64,000 nucleotides of DNA from Verrucomicrobiaceae bacterium (GCA_019694165.1 JAIBCL010000010.1:1-64000); one strand, 5' to 3'. Counted from the first letter of the stretch, positions 45,947 to 54,790 are shown. Program-made: numbers and translations. Notes: generated by a model from the sequence alone, not told the origin.

Positions 45947-46836
45947 GCGCCACCGCCTCAACTGCAAAAACACCGTGGTGGCAGCCCGGTCCCATCGACT
46001 TCAGCAAGTCCGAGTTGTTGCTCATGCGGCTGTTTTTCGCCGTCATGGTCTTCTTCAACGTAAAATGGGAGACCGCCCCCTACACCACCCAGCGGAATCC
46101 CACCGGGCTGGCGCACTTCATTGATTTCACCTGGCTGGCGCACCATCCGCCCGGCTTGGTGTGGAAGGGCATCGTGGCCGCAGGACTCTTCTGCTACATG
46201 CTCGGCATCGCTCCCGGAGCCACACTCGCCCCTGCGGCCCTCACGGCGCTGATGATCGGCACGCTGGTGACCTCGAAGGCCATGCAGCACAGTTGGCATC
46301 TGGTGACACTCATCGTGCTCGCGCAGTTCATCGTCTATGCGTGGCCGAAGCGCCGGGCAGACTGGCTGCGGCCCTCGCTGGCGGTGCACCGCCTCGCCAT
46401 TTACGCCACCACCGTGGTCTTCGCCGCCGCCTACGTGGTGTGTGGCGTCGTGAAGCTGGTGAACTCGGACTTCCGCTGGATTCAGAAAGTGCCCTACCTC
46501 TCGGTGCAGCTTTTGAAATCCAACTGGGCCAGCTACTACGATACTCTCCAACCAGTCGCCCCGTGGCTCGATCGTGCCACCCAGGCCATCGTCGATTATC
46601 CGAACATCGCCCGCCTGTTTTTTGGCGCGGGCCTGCTCATCGAGTTGCTCGGCTTCGTCATCCTCATCAACCGCGCCTGGGCGTTCTGGGGCGGGCTGGC
46701 CATCATCGCCCTGCACCTCTCCATCAGCAAGGTCATGGATCTCCACTTCGAGTACCACATGGCTGCCGCGCTGGTGTTTCTGGTCCTTCCCAACGTGCGC
46801 CACGCACTCCGCTTCCGCGCGCCTGCGTCAGTCTGA
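45943..46836 (+). CDS. Polytopic membrane protein, HTTM-like
   Basis: 297 residues with GTG start at 45943. At least six hydrophobic segments (MRLFFAVMVFFNV; GIVAAGLFCYMLG; LTALMIGTLV; LIVLAQFIVYAWP; YATTVVFAAAYVV; LFFGAGLLIELLGFVIL; MAAALVFLVLP). Conserved features of the HTTM/vitamin-K-carboxylase-related family include NPTGLAHFIDFTWL, SWHLVTLIVLAQ and ALHLSISKVMDLHFEYHM. The family includes gamma-carboxylase-related proteins, but many bacterial members have no assigned activity. Translationally coupled to the protein before it, likely a complex. Confidence 0.65.
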   Translation: MSATASTAKTPWWQPGPIDFSKSELLLMRLFFAVMVFFNVKWETAPYTTQRNPTGLAHFIDFTWLAHHPPGLVWKGIVAAGLFCYMLGIAPGATLAPAALTALMIGTLVTSKAMQHSWHLVTLIVLAQFIVYAWPKRRADWLRPSLAVHRLAIYATTVVFAAAYVVCGVVKLVNSDFRWIQKVPYLSVQLLKSNWASYYDTLQPVAPWLDRATQAIVDYPNIARLFFGAGLLIELLGFVILINRAWAFWGGLAIIALHLSISKVMDLHFEYHMAAALVFLVLPNVRHALRFRAPASV

Positions 46837-46909
46837 ATCCGCGTGAACCGGCGTGATCCCGGTTATCGGCGCTGGATTTCGAGCCGCCCTTGGCCTTAGT
46901 GGCGCGCCC

Positions 46910-48043
46910 ATGTCCTGCCGCTCTCTCGCATCCCGCATCGTCCTCTGCGCCCTGCTTGGCGTGGTGCCGTTCCTTGCCGCGGGCTGCAAAAAGAAAAAGC
47001 AGCCGGCCACTGCCGCTCCCGCGCGCAGGCAGGTCCGCGCGGCACGCGAGCCGTGGCCCGCCATCGACCTCGACGCCGCCGGCTTGGACAAGGAGAAGCT
47101 CGACCAGTTCGCCAACGCCGTCCGTGGCCATGGCGCGATCATCCGCCACGACGCCGTCGCCTACACTTGGGGCGATCCAGGCAAGCCCCTCGACATCGCC
47201 TCCGCGAGCAAGGCCGTGTATTCCTTCCTCGTGCTCAAGGCCGTCGAGGACGGCCTAATCCCAGGGCTCGACCAGCCCGTCGTCCAGTGGATGCCCGAAC
47301 TCGCCAGCCTCAACGCCGCGCTCAACCACAAGGACACCCGCATCACCTGGCGTCACCTCATCAATCAGACCTCCTGCTACGGTGTGCGCGAAGAGCCCGG
47401 CACCGCCTTCGACTACAACGACTACCAGACCGGCTTCCTCTGGATGCTTATCTTTGAAAAGCTCCACCATACCGGAGGCACGGATGCCATACGCGTGCTG
47501 CAGGAAAAGCTCTTCAACCCCACCGGCGCGGCCGACAAGCCCTCCTTCCGCCCCATGGAATCCAATTCAAAGCTCCATCGGCTTGTCATCTCGCCGCTCG
47601 ACCTCGCGCGCTTTGGCAGCCTTTTCCTTCACGATGGGAAATGGAAGGGCCGCCAGATACTCAGCGCCGGGCATGTGCGCCTCGTCCGGGAACAGCCGCT
47701 CCCGCTCACCCTGCCGCGCACCGCCGGTCTCGATGCCGACATGCTGCCCGGCGCACCTTCCTACGGCGGCGGCAAGAATCAGGACGACCACCTCGGCAGT
47801 TACAGCCAGATGTGGTGGCTCAACAAGCGTGACACCGCAGGCCGGCTCCTCTTTCCATCCGCCCCTGGGGATGCCATGGCCGCCATCGGCTACGGCGGGG
47901 AGAAAGTACTCATGGTCGTGCCCAGCCTCGACCTCATCATCTCCTGGAACACCGACAACTTCACCCGCGCGCCCATGGTCAGCATCGGGCGCGTGCAAAT
48001 CGACACCGTGCTGCGCATCTTCTTTGCCGCCGTCAAAAAGTAG
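46910..48043 (+). CDS. Lipoprotein serine hydrolase of the beta-lactamase/PBP-like fold
   Basis: 377 residues from ATG 46910. A lipobox FLAAGC gives a lipid-anchored exported protein with a KKKK after the Cys. The fold has SxxK in ASKAVYS (about 99-105), WRHLINQTS after it, and DYNDYQ in the YxN position. A GYGGEK stretch in the third motif place is like the HxG/KTG strand. Beta-lactamase class C, EstB esterases and D-aminopeptidases share this fold. No peptidoglycan partners are adjacent. Substrate cannot be told. Confidence 0.72.
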   Translation: MSCRSLASRIVLCALLGVVPFLAAGCKKKKQPATAAPARRQVRAAREPWPAIDLDAAGLDKEKLDQFANAVRGHGAIIRHDAVAYTWGDPGKPLDIASASKAVYSFLVLKAVEDGLIPGLDQPVVQWMPELASLNAALNHKDTRITWRHLINQTSCYGVREEPGTAFDYNDYQTGFLWMLIFEKLHHTGGTDAIRVLQEKLFNPTGAADKPSFRPMESNSKLHRLVISPLDLARFGSLFLHDGKWKGRQILSAGHVRLVREQPLPLTLPRTAGLDADMLPGAPSYGGGKNQDDHLGSYSQMWWLNKRDTAGRLLFPSAPGDAMAAIGYGGEKVLMVVPSLDLIISWNTDNFTRAPMVSIGRVQIDTVLRIFFAAVKK

Positions 48044-48498
48044 GCGCCGCCGAGGGCAGGGGACATCCCGGTCCGCCCACGCCGACACTTGGCGCGGCCG
48101 TTTGCACCCCGCGCGTCGTGACGGGTGCCGCCACTTCCCGGCGTGGGGAGGCTTGTGGTGTGCGGCCGGTGAGCTGTGTTTCGAGTGTCCTCGCGATCGA
48201 TTTTCCGGCGGCGCGCCGGCTTGATCTCTGTACCAAGTTTCCCGGAGTTCGGCCAAAACAGATGTTTTCGCCCGCCAGACTGCCAGGGCTTACGAGTGAA
48301 CCAAAAGCGAAAGCCTCAAATCTATGATTTGCCCCGCAGCAACTGTATCCACAGACGGGTTCAGAAGAAGTCCAATCCGTGGTCGTCCTGAATCCGTGGG
48401 CATTCACTCAGAAGCAATTCATGCGCAAGCCCCGCCAGTCTGAATCTTGCCGTGCAGCGCTTCTTGAGCCTGAGCGCCGGGCCTGCTAGCGTCGCCGG
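48044..48498. other. Intergenic region with upstream repeat copy, no gene
   Basis: The 455 bases between the serine hydrolase and the ABC ATPase hold no convincing gene. Open frames here are byproducts of GC bias or of the repeat at 48284-48432. The first 240 bases are GC-rich with several short inverted pairs but no clear terminator. Confidence 0.7.
48284..48432. repeat. Direct repeat, copy 1 (upstream of the ABC/E1-like pair)
   Basis: Aligns with 49973-50129 in the same orientation, including runs such as gcgaaagcctcaaatctatg, atttgccccgcagca, aatccgtggtcgtcctgaa and gaagcaattc, each identical. Copy 1 lacks about ten bases present in copy 2, removing most of the left arm of the internal hairpin. 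Frames within it are chance. Confidence 0.85.
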
Positions 48499-49131
48499 AT
48501 GATCCGACTCGAGGCTGTCTGCTGGCGTGCGCCGGGCTTTTCGCTGGAGGGCATCTCCTTCGAGGTGCCCGCCCGCGGCTATGCCGTGCTGATGGGCAGG
48601 ACCGGCAGCGGGAAGACGAGCCTGGTGGAGATCATCTGCGGATTGCGCCGCCCCACCGCGGGCCGCATCACGCTCGGGGAGCACGATGTGACACACGAGC
48701 CGCCACACCTGCGCGGCATCGGCTACGTGCCTCAGGATGGCGCGCTTTTCCCGACCATGACGGTGCGCGAGCAGATTGGCTTTGCCCTGCGCATGAGGCG
48801 CCGGCCTGCCGGAGAAATCGGGCGCACGGTGGACGAGCTGGCGGGTGAAATGAGCATCGCGCATCTGCTCGACAGGAAGCCGGCCGGCCTCTCGGGCGGC
48901 GAGAAGCAGCGGGTGGCGTTGGCCCGCGCACTCAGCGTGAAGCCGGCGGTGTTGATCATGGACGAGCCGCTTTCATCGCTCGATGAAGACACACAAGGCA
49001 GCCTCATCGAACTGCTGCGGCGCATGCAGCGTGAGCATCAGGTGACCGTCCTGCATGTGACGCACTCACGGCGCGAGGCAGAGGCGCTTGCCACGCTGCG
49101 GTTGAAACTGGAGGACGGCAGGATCACATGA
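48499..49131 (+). CDS. ABC transporter ATP-binding protein (molybdate/tungstate-type likely)
   Basis: 210 residues, a single ATPase domain. Walker A GRTGSGKTS (about 32-40), Q-loop YVPQDGALFPTM, signature LSGGEKQRVALARAL, Walker B LIMDEPLSSLD and switch-His in VLHVTHSRREAEAL. The LFPTMTVREQI arrangement and the DVTHEPPHLRGIGYV segment are like ModC/WtpC-type importers. No permease or binding protein is adjacent, so the subunit is an orphan in this window. The 3' end overlaps the E1-like gene by four bases (ATGA). The pair lies between two direct repeats. Confidence 0.82.
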   Translation: MIRLEAVCWRAPGFSLEGISFEVPARGYAVLMGRTGSGKTSLVEIICGLRRPTAGRITLGEHDVTHEPPHLRGIGYVPQDGALFPTMTVREQIGFALRMRRRPAGEIGRTVDELAGEMSIAHLLDRKPAGLSGGEKQRVALARALSVKPAVLIMDEPLSSLDEDTQGSLIELLRRMQREHQVTVLHVTHSRREAEALATLRLKLEDGRIT

Positions 49132-49892
49132 CGCACGAGCTGACGGACGAAGACCGCGCCATGTATGAATGGCAGATGTGGGTGCCCGGCGTGGGTGAGG
49201 AGGGTCAGCGCAAGCTCAAGGGCGCCTCGGTGCTCATCTCCCGCGTCGGCGGCCTCGGCGGTCTCGTCGCTCTCGAATTGGCGGCCGCGGGCGTGGGCCG
49301 GCTCGTGCTCGCGCACGCTGGAAATCTGCGGGCGTCCGACTTGAACCGGCAGCTCCTGCAGACGTACGATCACATCGGCCGGCCGCGCATGGAGTCCATC
49401 GTCCGCCGGCTGCGCGAGATCAATCCGCGGATCGAGATCGTGGGGATCGAGGAAAACGTTTCGGAGCACAATGCGGCGCGGCTGGTGAAAGAGGCCGGCA
49501 TCGTGGTGGATGCGGCGCCGATGTTCGAGGAGCGCCTCGCGCTCAATGACGCGGCGATGGCGCAGCGCAAACCGATGGTCGAATGCTCGATGCATGCGCT
49601 CGAGGCGAGCGTGACGACCTTCATCCCCGGCTCCACCGGATGTTTGCGCTGCTACGTGCCGGTCGTGCCGCCGACATGGAAGCGGCAGTTTCCCGTCTTC
49701 GGCGCCGTGTCCGGCACGGCGGCCTGCATCGGCGCCATGGAGGTCATCAAGCTCATCACCGGGATCGGCCGCCCGCTTGCGGGGGAAATGGTGACGATCG
49801 ATCTGGGCATCAACACTTGGCGGAAGGTCAAGCTGCCGCGGCGTGAGGATTGCCGAGGTTGCGCGGGTCAGGCGGAAGTGCCGCCAGCCTGA
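49128..49892 (+). CDS. E1-like adenylyltransferase (HesA/MoeB/ThiF family)
   Basis: 254 residues, coupled to the ABC ATPase. The family activates the C-terminal glycine of a ubiquitin-like sulfur carrier for molybdopterin (MoeB) or thiamin (ThiF). Visible: VLISRVGGLGGLVALELAAAGVG (the usual GxGGLG has Arg in the first position), the SDLNRQLLQ motif with its adenylation residues, and DAAPMFEERLALN. Two cysteine pairs, CLRC (about 178) and CRGC (about 243), bind structural zinc. Next to a ModC-like ATPase, a molybdopterin role is plausible, and the window also contains a molybdenum enzyme, but that link is inferred. Confidence 0.82.
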   Translation: MTHELTDEDRAMYEWQMWVPGVGEEGQRKLKGASVLISRVGGLGGLVALELAAAGVGRLVLAHAGNLRASDLNRQLLQTYDHIGRPRMESIVRRLREINPRIEIVGIEENVSEHNAARLVKEAGIVVDAAPMFEERLALNDAAMAQRKPMVECSMHALEASVTTFIPGSTGCLRCYVPVVPPTWKRQFPVFGAVSGTAACIGAMEVIKLITGIGRPLAGEMVTIDLGINTWRKVKLPRREDCRGCAGQAEVPPA

Positions 49893-50209
49893 TGTGCCGT
49901 GACACCGCGCGCGAGCCCCGTCGTGCTCCGCGCACGACCTTCCGCGATCCGCGCGTCGTGGCGCGGGCGATGCAGGGCCTGCGCATGAACCGAAAGCGAA
50001 AGCCTCAAATCTATGATTTGCCCCGCAGCAAGATTCAGGATTCCACAGATTGGGTTCACAAGAAGACCAATCCGTGGTCGTCCTGAATCCGTGGGAAATC
50101 ACTCAGAAGCAATTCAAGCGCAAGCCCTGCGGCGGATGTGCGTCTCCGAGCTTTTCGTTTGCCTCCGGCGGCGGATGCAGGAAACGATGCGCCCGTTTCC
50201 TTCCACCGC
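49893..50209. other. Intergenic region with downstream repeat copy, no gene
   Basis: The 317 bases between the E1-like gene and the HAD phosphatase contain the second direct repeat; open frames here read through it and share no conserved protein content. Confidence 0.7.
49973..50129. repeat. Direct repeat, copy 2 (downstream of the ABC/E1-like pair)
   Basis: Second copy of 48284-48432. It contains a complete hairpin: 50032-50053 pairs with 50067-50089 (gattcagga...ccacagattgg against its complement, about 19 of 22 positions). Complete and hairpin-bearing, it is probably closer to the ancestral unit than copy 1. Confidence 0.85.
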
Positions 50210-50881
50210 GTGAATCTCGCCAGCCTCAAAGCCTTCATCTTCGATCTCGACGGCACCCTCGTCGATTCCCTGGCCGATCTGGCCACCGCCGTAAACCGCA
50301 TGCTCGATGACAACGGCTATCCGCGCTGCCCCTTCGAGATGTTTCCGCGTCACATCGGTGACGGCATGAAGAAGCTGGTGGAACGGGCGCTTCCCGAGGA
50401 CCGGCGTGACACTGCAAATGTCGAGCGTTGCGCCGCAGAATACCTCGCTCACTACGAGCGCTGCTGGCATGACGAGACACGCGTTTACCAAGGCATGGCA
50501 GCCACCGTGGCGGCGCTGCGCGGACGCGGCTCGCGGCTGGGCATGATCTCGAACAAGCCCCACCGTTTCACCGTGCTCTGCGGGGAGCATTTCTTTCCGG
50601 CGGCCACCTTCGAAGTCATCCTCGGCCAGCGGGAAGGCGTTCCACGCAAGCCAGACCCCGCCGCCGGGTTCGAGGTCATCCGGCGCCTGGGCCTGGAGCC
50701 GGCGGAGTGTGCATACGTGGGCGACTCGGGCGTGGACATGGAGTTCGGCGCGGCCACGGGCATGAGGCGCATCGGCGTGCTGTGGGGTTTTCGCGGCCGG
50801 GAGGAACTCGTCGCCTCGGGCGCCGAGGTGCTGATCGAGCGTCCGGAGGATCTGCTGCGCGATGTGCTGCCTTTGACGTGA
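50210..50881 (+). CDS. gph: HAD-superfamily phosphatase, phosphoglycolate-phosphatase-like
   Basis: 223 residues from GTG 50210, chosen because the HAD motif then falls at residues 7-13 as in the family; an upstream start at 50138 would add 24 residues. Motif I FDLDGTLVD, motif II SNKP, motif III Lys in RKPDP and motif IV VGDSGVDMEFG are all intact. The cap is the helical C1 type. Phosphoglycolate phosphatase salvages 2-phosphoglycolate; pyrophosphatase PpaX is an alternative. Confidence 0.85.
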   Translation: MNLASLKAFIFDLDGTLVDSLADLATAVNRMLDDNGYPRCPFEMFPRHIGDGMKKLVERALPEDRRDTANVERCAAEYLAHYERCWHDETRVYQGMAATVAALRGRGSRLGMISNKPHRFTVLCGEHFFPAATFEVILGQREGVPRKPDPAAGFEVIRRLGLEPAECAYVGDSGVDMEFGAATGMRRIGVLWGFRGREELVASGAEVLIERPEDLLRDVLPLT

Positions 50882-50932
50882 GGCCCGGACGCCGGCTGCT
50901 GCCTCGGGCCGCCGGCATCGAGGCTGCCAATG

Positions 50933-52084
50933 TCACGCGCCGGTTTTGCGCGGCGCCGCCTGGGTCATCATGAGTTTCGCGGCCTTGCGCAACCAGACTT
51001 CGGTATCCGCCGTCGGAAGAGTTTCCGGAAAGACCTGCTCGATGCTCTGTGCGTGAAGCGCCTGGGCCTCGCGTCCGAGCTTCCATGCTCCGGTGGCGTC
51101 CGCGAGCCGGCCTGCGGCGAAGGCGGCGACGACCTCGGGCAAAGGCGGGTTTGCCAGTGCCGCCGCGCGAGCGTCTGCGTACCACGCCTCGAGTTGCGTG
51201 ATGGCAGCATCGAGGCCCGCTTGCTCGCGGACCATGCGCGTCACCTCGGCCGCGCCCGCGACGGTCACGGCCCGGAACCGCCTCAGCAGCGCATCGGCGG
51301 AGAGTTCGTCAGCGAGGCAGGTGAAGCCAAAGTTTGCCAGGCGGAGTTCGTCAAACACGCCGGGATCAACCAGAGGGCCGAGCCGTTCCGTACCGCACAA
51401 CACGACGGCGCAGCCGGTGGCCATGGCCTCCAGCGCGCAGCGGCCCTGAGCCAGCACGATGTCGGCGCGCACCAGCGCCGCGCGCGGATCGTCGCTTACC
51501 TGCCCGGCGCCGCTGCCGGCCACTTCAAGTTCGAGCCGCGCGGCTGCGCACGCGGCGGCGATCAGCTCAAGACCGCGGCCTCTCTTGATGTGATTGCTGA
51601 ACACGAGCACGCGGCGCGGCGGCACACCGGGCGTTTTCACGAGGGCGAAGCGCCCGAGATCCACAAAATTCAGCAACGTCACGACTCCCGATGCATCGAT
51701 GCCTTCGCGCTCCACCAACCGCGCGCGACACGGCTCGCCCACGACCACATGGCGGTGCACCCAGGGCGCGCGGCACGGCGCCTCCTGCCACGGCTGCGCA
51801 CCGTGGCAAAATGAAAGCAAGCCCGCGCCCGGCCAGCGCACCGCTGCGAGCGTGGTCTCCCATTCATGGTGGCCGTGGATCACATCCGGCTCCCAGGGCA
51901 CGGCGGCGAGATCGCCGGCCACCGTCAGCCCGGCGTCCCTCATGGCTGCTGCCACGCGCCCGGGCCGCGGGGAAAAGGCGGCCACATCGTGGCCGCGTGC
52001 CGCCAGCGCGCGACAGACATCGAACACGTAGCACTCGGTGCCGGCGAATTTGTCGAGCGCGGTGTTCGTGATGAGGACTCGCAT
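50933..52084 (-). CDS. GT4-family glycosyltransferase
   Basis: 383 residues. GT-B fold with an N-domain starting MRVLITNTALDKFAGTECYVFDVCRAL and a C-domain featuring VLVFSNHIKRGRGLEL, the nucleotide-sugar region VLAQGRCALEAMATGCAVVLCG (E-x7-E-like). Typically builds cell-surface glycans using UDP- or GDP-sugars. A long helical C-terminal extension (about 80 residues) is unrecognised. Convergent with the phosphatase gene (50882-50932 gap of 51 bases). Confidence 0.75.
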   Translation of the reverse strand: MRVLITNTALDKFAGTECYVFDVCRALAARGHDVAAFSPRPGRVAAAMRDAGLTVAGDLAAVPWEPDVIHGHHEWETTLAAVRWPGAGLLSFCHGAQPWQEAPCRAPWVHRHVVVGEPCRARLVEREGIDASGVVTLLNFVDLGRFALVKTPGVPPRRVLVFSNHIKRGRGLELIAAACAAARLELEVAGSGAGQVSDDPRAALVRADIVLAQGRCALEAMATGCAVVLCGTERLGPLVDPGVFDELRLANFGFTCLADELSADALLRRFRAVTVAGAAEVTRMVREQAGLDAAITQLEAWYADARAAALANPPLPEVVAAFAAGRLADATGAWKLGREAQALHAQSIEQVFPETLPTADTEVWLRKAAKLMMTQAAPRKTGA

Positions 52085-52181
52085 GGAGTGGTGCCAGGGG
52101 GTGATCGGCAGATTGATGGCGGCGGCGGTCGTGCGTGCACTCGTTCAGCGTCGATGCGCCCGCCCGCGACTACCGTGCCGG

Positions 52182-53345
52182 TCAGCCGCCGTGCAGCGCC
52201 TGCTCGATGTCATTCCACAAGTCTTCCACATGCTCGATGCCGACGGAGAAGCGGACGAGGCCGTCGGTGATGCCGGTGGCTTCGCGCGTCTCCTTCGGGA
52301 TCGAGGCGTGCGTCATCGAAGCGGGGTGCGCGACGAGGGATTCGATGCCGCCGAGGCTCTCCGCCTGCGTGAAGAGGCGGAGGCGGCGGATGAATTTCAG
52401 CGTGTCGTCATAGCTCAGGCCGAAGTCCGCCAGCATCATGCCCGAACCGCCGCGCATCTGTTTTTTCGCCAGCTCATGCTGCGGATGCGAGGGCAGGAAC
52501 GGATGGCGCACGGACTTCACGCCCCGGCGGGACTCGAGCCGTCTTGCCAGTTCCAGCGCGTTGTCGCAATGCTGTCTCATGCGCACGGCCTGCGTCTTCG
52601 TGCCGCGCGAGACGAGCCACGCGTCGAAGGGCGACGGCTGGAGGCCGAGCGCCTTCTGCGCGAAGATCATCTTCTCCTGCCACTCGTCCGAATTGGTGCA
52701 GACCACGCCACCGAGGCAGTCGGAGTGGCCGTTCGTGTACTTGGTCGTGCTCAGTTGCGACAAATCCGCGCCGAGATCCAGGGGCTGCTGCAGAAGGCTG
52801 GAGGCGAAGGTGTTGTCCATCGCCACCGTGCTGCCTGCGGAGTGCGCCGCGTCGGCGATGGCGCGGATGTCGAGAATCTTGAGCAGAGGATTTGTCGGCG
52901 ACTCGAGCCACACGAGCGCCGGCTTCATGGCGGCGATGCGGCCATGGTTCTCCGGCTCGGCAAGGTCGAGGTACTCGATGCGGATGCCGAAACGCCGCAG
53001 CACGCGCTCGAACAAGCGGTAGGTGGCCCCGTAGATGTTCTGCTCCGAGACGATGGTGTCGCCCGCCTTGAGCGAGAACACGATGGCCGTGATCGACGAC
53101 ACGCCGCTGGCGAAAACGGTCGCGTGTTTCGCATTCTCCAGGCTCGCCAGGGTGGCCTGCAGGTTGCGGTAGTTCGGATTTCCCGAGCGCGTGTAGTCGA
53201 AGCCGCCGGGATTCCCCGTCTCGAAGGTCGAGGTCATGTAGATCGGCGGGATCACGGCGCCGGTCTCCGAGCGCCAGTCCTGGCCGATGTGAATGGCGCG
53301 CGTCTCAAAGCGCGCGTCAGAAGGAATTGTCGGATCGTTTTTCAT
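52182..53345 (-). CDS. PLP-dependent trans-sulfuration enzyme (cystathionine gamma-synthase-like)
   Basis: 387 residues from ATG 53345. The Cys/Met metabolism family is evident: TRAIHIGQDW, VIPPIYMTSTF, YTRSGNPNYRNLQ, the substrate-site ESPTNPLL, AMDNTFASSL and the PLP lysine in LSTTKYTNGHSD. Family members make cystathionine (MetB), cleave it, or sulfhydrylate homoserine. Which reaction cannot be decided from motifs. A GC-rich leader of about 170 bases precedes it, with possible hairpins. It is likely single-gene. Confidence 0.87.
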   Translation of the reverse strand: MKNDPTIPSDARFETRAIHIGQDWRSETGAVIPPIYMTSTFETGNPGGFDYTRSGNPNYRNLQATLASLENAKHATVFASGVSSITAIVFSLKAGDTIVSEQNIYGATYRLFERVLRRFGIRIEYLDLAEPENHGRIAAMKPALVWLESPTNPLLKILDIRAIADAAHSAGSTVAMDNTFASSLLQQPLDLGADLSQLSTTKYTNGHSDCLGGVVCTNSDEWQEKMIFAQKALGLQPSPFDAWLVSRGTKTQAVRMRQHCDNALELARRLESRRGVKSVRHPFLPSHPQHELAKKQMRGGSGMMLADFGLSYDDTLKFIRRLRLFTQAESLGGIESLVAHPASMTHASIPKETREATGITDGLVRFSVGIEHVEDLWNDIEQALHGG

Positions 53346-53517
53346 CGCGCCGAGAGTGGCATGAAGCCGGGCGCGGGGCAAGGGTGCCGGCGGGGGACAT
53401 GCGCATGCCAAGCCCCGGCATCATCAGCAAAGGACCTGGCGCAGGTCACCGGACCTCGTTTCGACCGCCGCTGGAGGCTGCGTGAACGCGGAACTCCAAA
53501 CGCGCCGACCGCGGCCT

Positions 53518-54285
53518 TCACTCCATCTCTCGCGTCTTCAAGCTGCGGATGAGTTCCTCCACCCGCGCCTCGAACGGCCCGGTCGTGAGGTCGAACCACT
53601 GGATGTTCGCAAGTTGAGGCGACAGAAGCTCCGCCGCAAACGGTGCGATGATGACGGGAACGACGTTGCTCCGCCGCGACCGCGCCGCAAGCTGGAGTGC
53701 ATGCTCGGTTTCGTGTTTGACCCAGCCACTTGCCAATGACGCAGGACTCAGAAGCACCAGCACGAAACCGCGCCCGATGGCGTCATCAATCGCTTTGCTT
53801 GACGACCGCCTGAATCGGTTGTGCCGAAGCGCCGCATTCCTCCGGGCTTGTCGCGGTGAACTCGTGCGCCAACAGCGCGCGGCGGATAGCCTCAGCGGCC
53901 TGACGGTCTGCCGAAGCATAGGAAAGAAAGACGGTCGCGCGTTTGGAGAGACGGACAATCTTGTGGAGTTCGCTTTGAAGCTCCTGGCTCAGGTCAATCG
54001 TCTCGAAAACCTTCCCCTCCATTCCCTTGATGAGTTTCACCTCCTGTTGCACCCGGCCAGAATTCTTGGCGTGTGGGCTGTCGCACAGGATGAACCACTC
54101 GCGCGCTTTGATTTCGTCGCGGATGAGTTCGGGCAAGCGAGCGTCATCGTCTTCCATGCACTTGAGAAAAAACAGCAGCGGATTGTGCCCGCGCCGTTCG
54201 AGTTCGTTGCGGATTCGGCGAACCTTCCCCAAATCGCGGTGCGAGTGGGAAACTGAACTCGGCCACGAGTTGAAATCACAATCAT
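53518..54285 (-). pseudogene. Tandem TIR-domain protein gene, frameshifted
   Basis: Two reading frames together encode one protein with two TIR domains. The first frame gives TIR1 from SHSHRDLGKV through ELIRDEIKAREWFILCDS and VQQEVKLIKG, then the start of TIR2 (ATVFLSYASADRQAAEAIRRALL). It stops at 53786, and the second frame supplies the rest: KAIDDAIGRGFVLVLLSP, then SGWVKHETEHAL and the final SLKTREME at 53518. The join is at GCAAAGCG (53791-53798), where one extra base restores frame. Both TIRs keep a Glu in a VxxE/WVxxE position used for NAD cleavage. The 5' boundary is uncertain; no good start or ribosome site precedes TIR1. Confidence 0.65.
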
Positions 54286-54307
54286 TTGTCAAGCAGTTGC
54301 ACACTGA

Positions 54308-54703
54308 CCACGTTCCCCCTCCCTGCTCGCCAACGCCGCGCTCAAGGCGAAGGACGCTTTCGATGAAGCCCAGCGTGCGCTCGTGGAGCAGCACGTGCCC
54401 GGCTTGAAATGGGAGGATGTGAAATGCTTTGGCCCGGTCTCCGCGCACATCTGGAAAAAGGTGCCGCTGCCTGGTTTCGAGAACTCAGCCATGACGGTGG
54501 AGGACTGGTCGCTCGACAAAGGAGATGGCAAGCCCAAGGAAGACGTTCTCGAGGTATCGGTGAAAGGCGAGGGGCTGTCCGCTCCGCAACTCGCCGCCTT
54601 CATCTCTGATTTCTTCCACGCTGCGGAGGCGCAGCATCTCGGCGTGCCGAGTGGAGAATCCAAGACGAAGCGCGTGCTCGGCTTCTTCGCGCCAGGGAAG
54701 TGA
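54308..54703 (+). pseudogene. 3' fragment of an unknown gene
   Basis: The frame is open from a TGA at 54305 to the stop at 54703 with no ATG; the only start is a weak GTG at 54383, giving 106 residues. The body has LLANAALKAKDAFDEAQ (starting inside the repeat-like GTTCCCC) and WEDVKCFGPVSAHIWKKV, FISDFFHAAEAQHLG. The N-terminus is therefore missing. Composition matches the core genome. Protein family not recognised. Confidence 0.45.
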
Positions 54704-54790
54704 ACGGCTTCACTTCCACCACTTCGGGCCGACATCCTCCCGCTTGGTCGCAGGGTCAGGAGCTGCGGGGTCAGGAGCTGCGGAGCTGCG

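Noticed and set aside
48033..48407. Minus-strand frame with a homologue at 49038-50102
   Set aside because: The similarity is due only to the 150-bp direct repeat at 48284-48432 and 49973-50129; the frames differ outside it.
53346..53517. SAM riboswitch upstream of the trans-sulfuration gene
   Set aside because: Hairpins exist but no known SAM/SAH consensus could be matched by eye.
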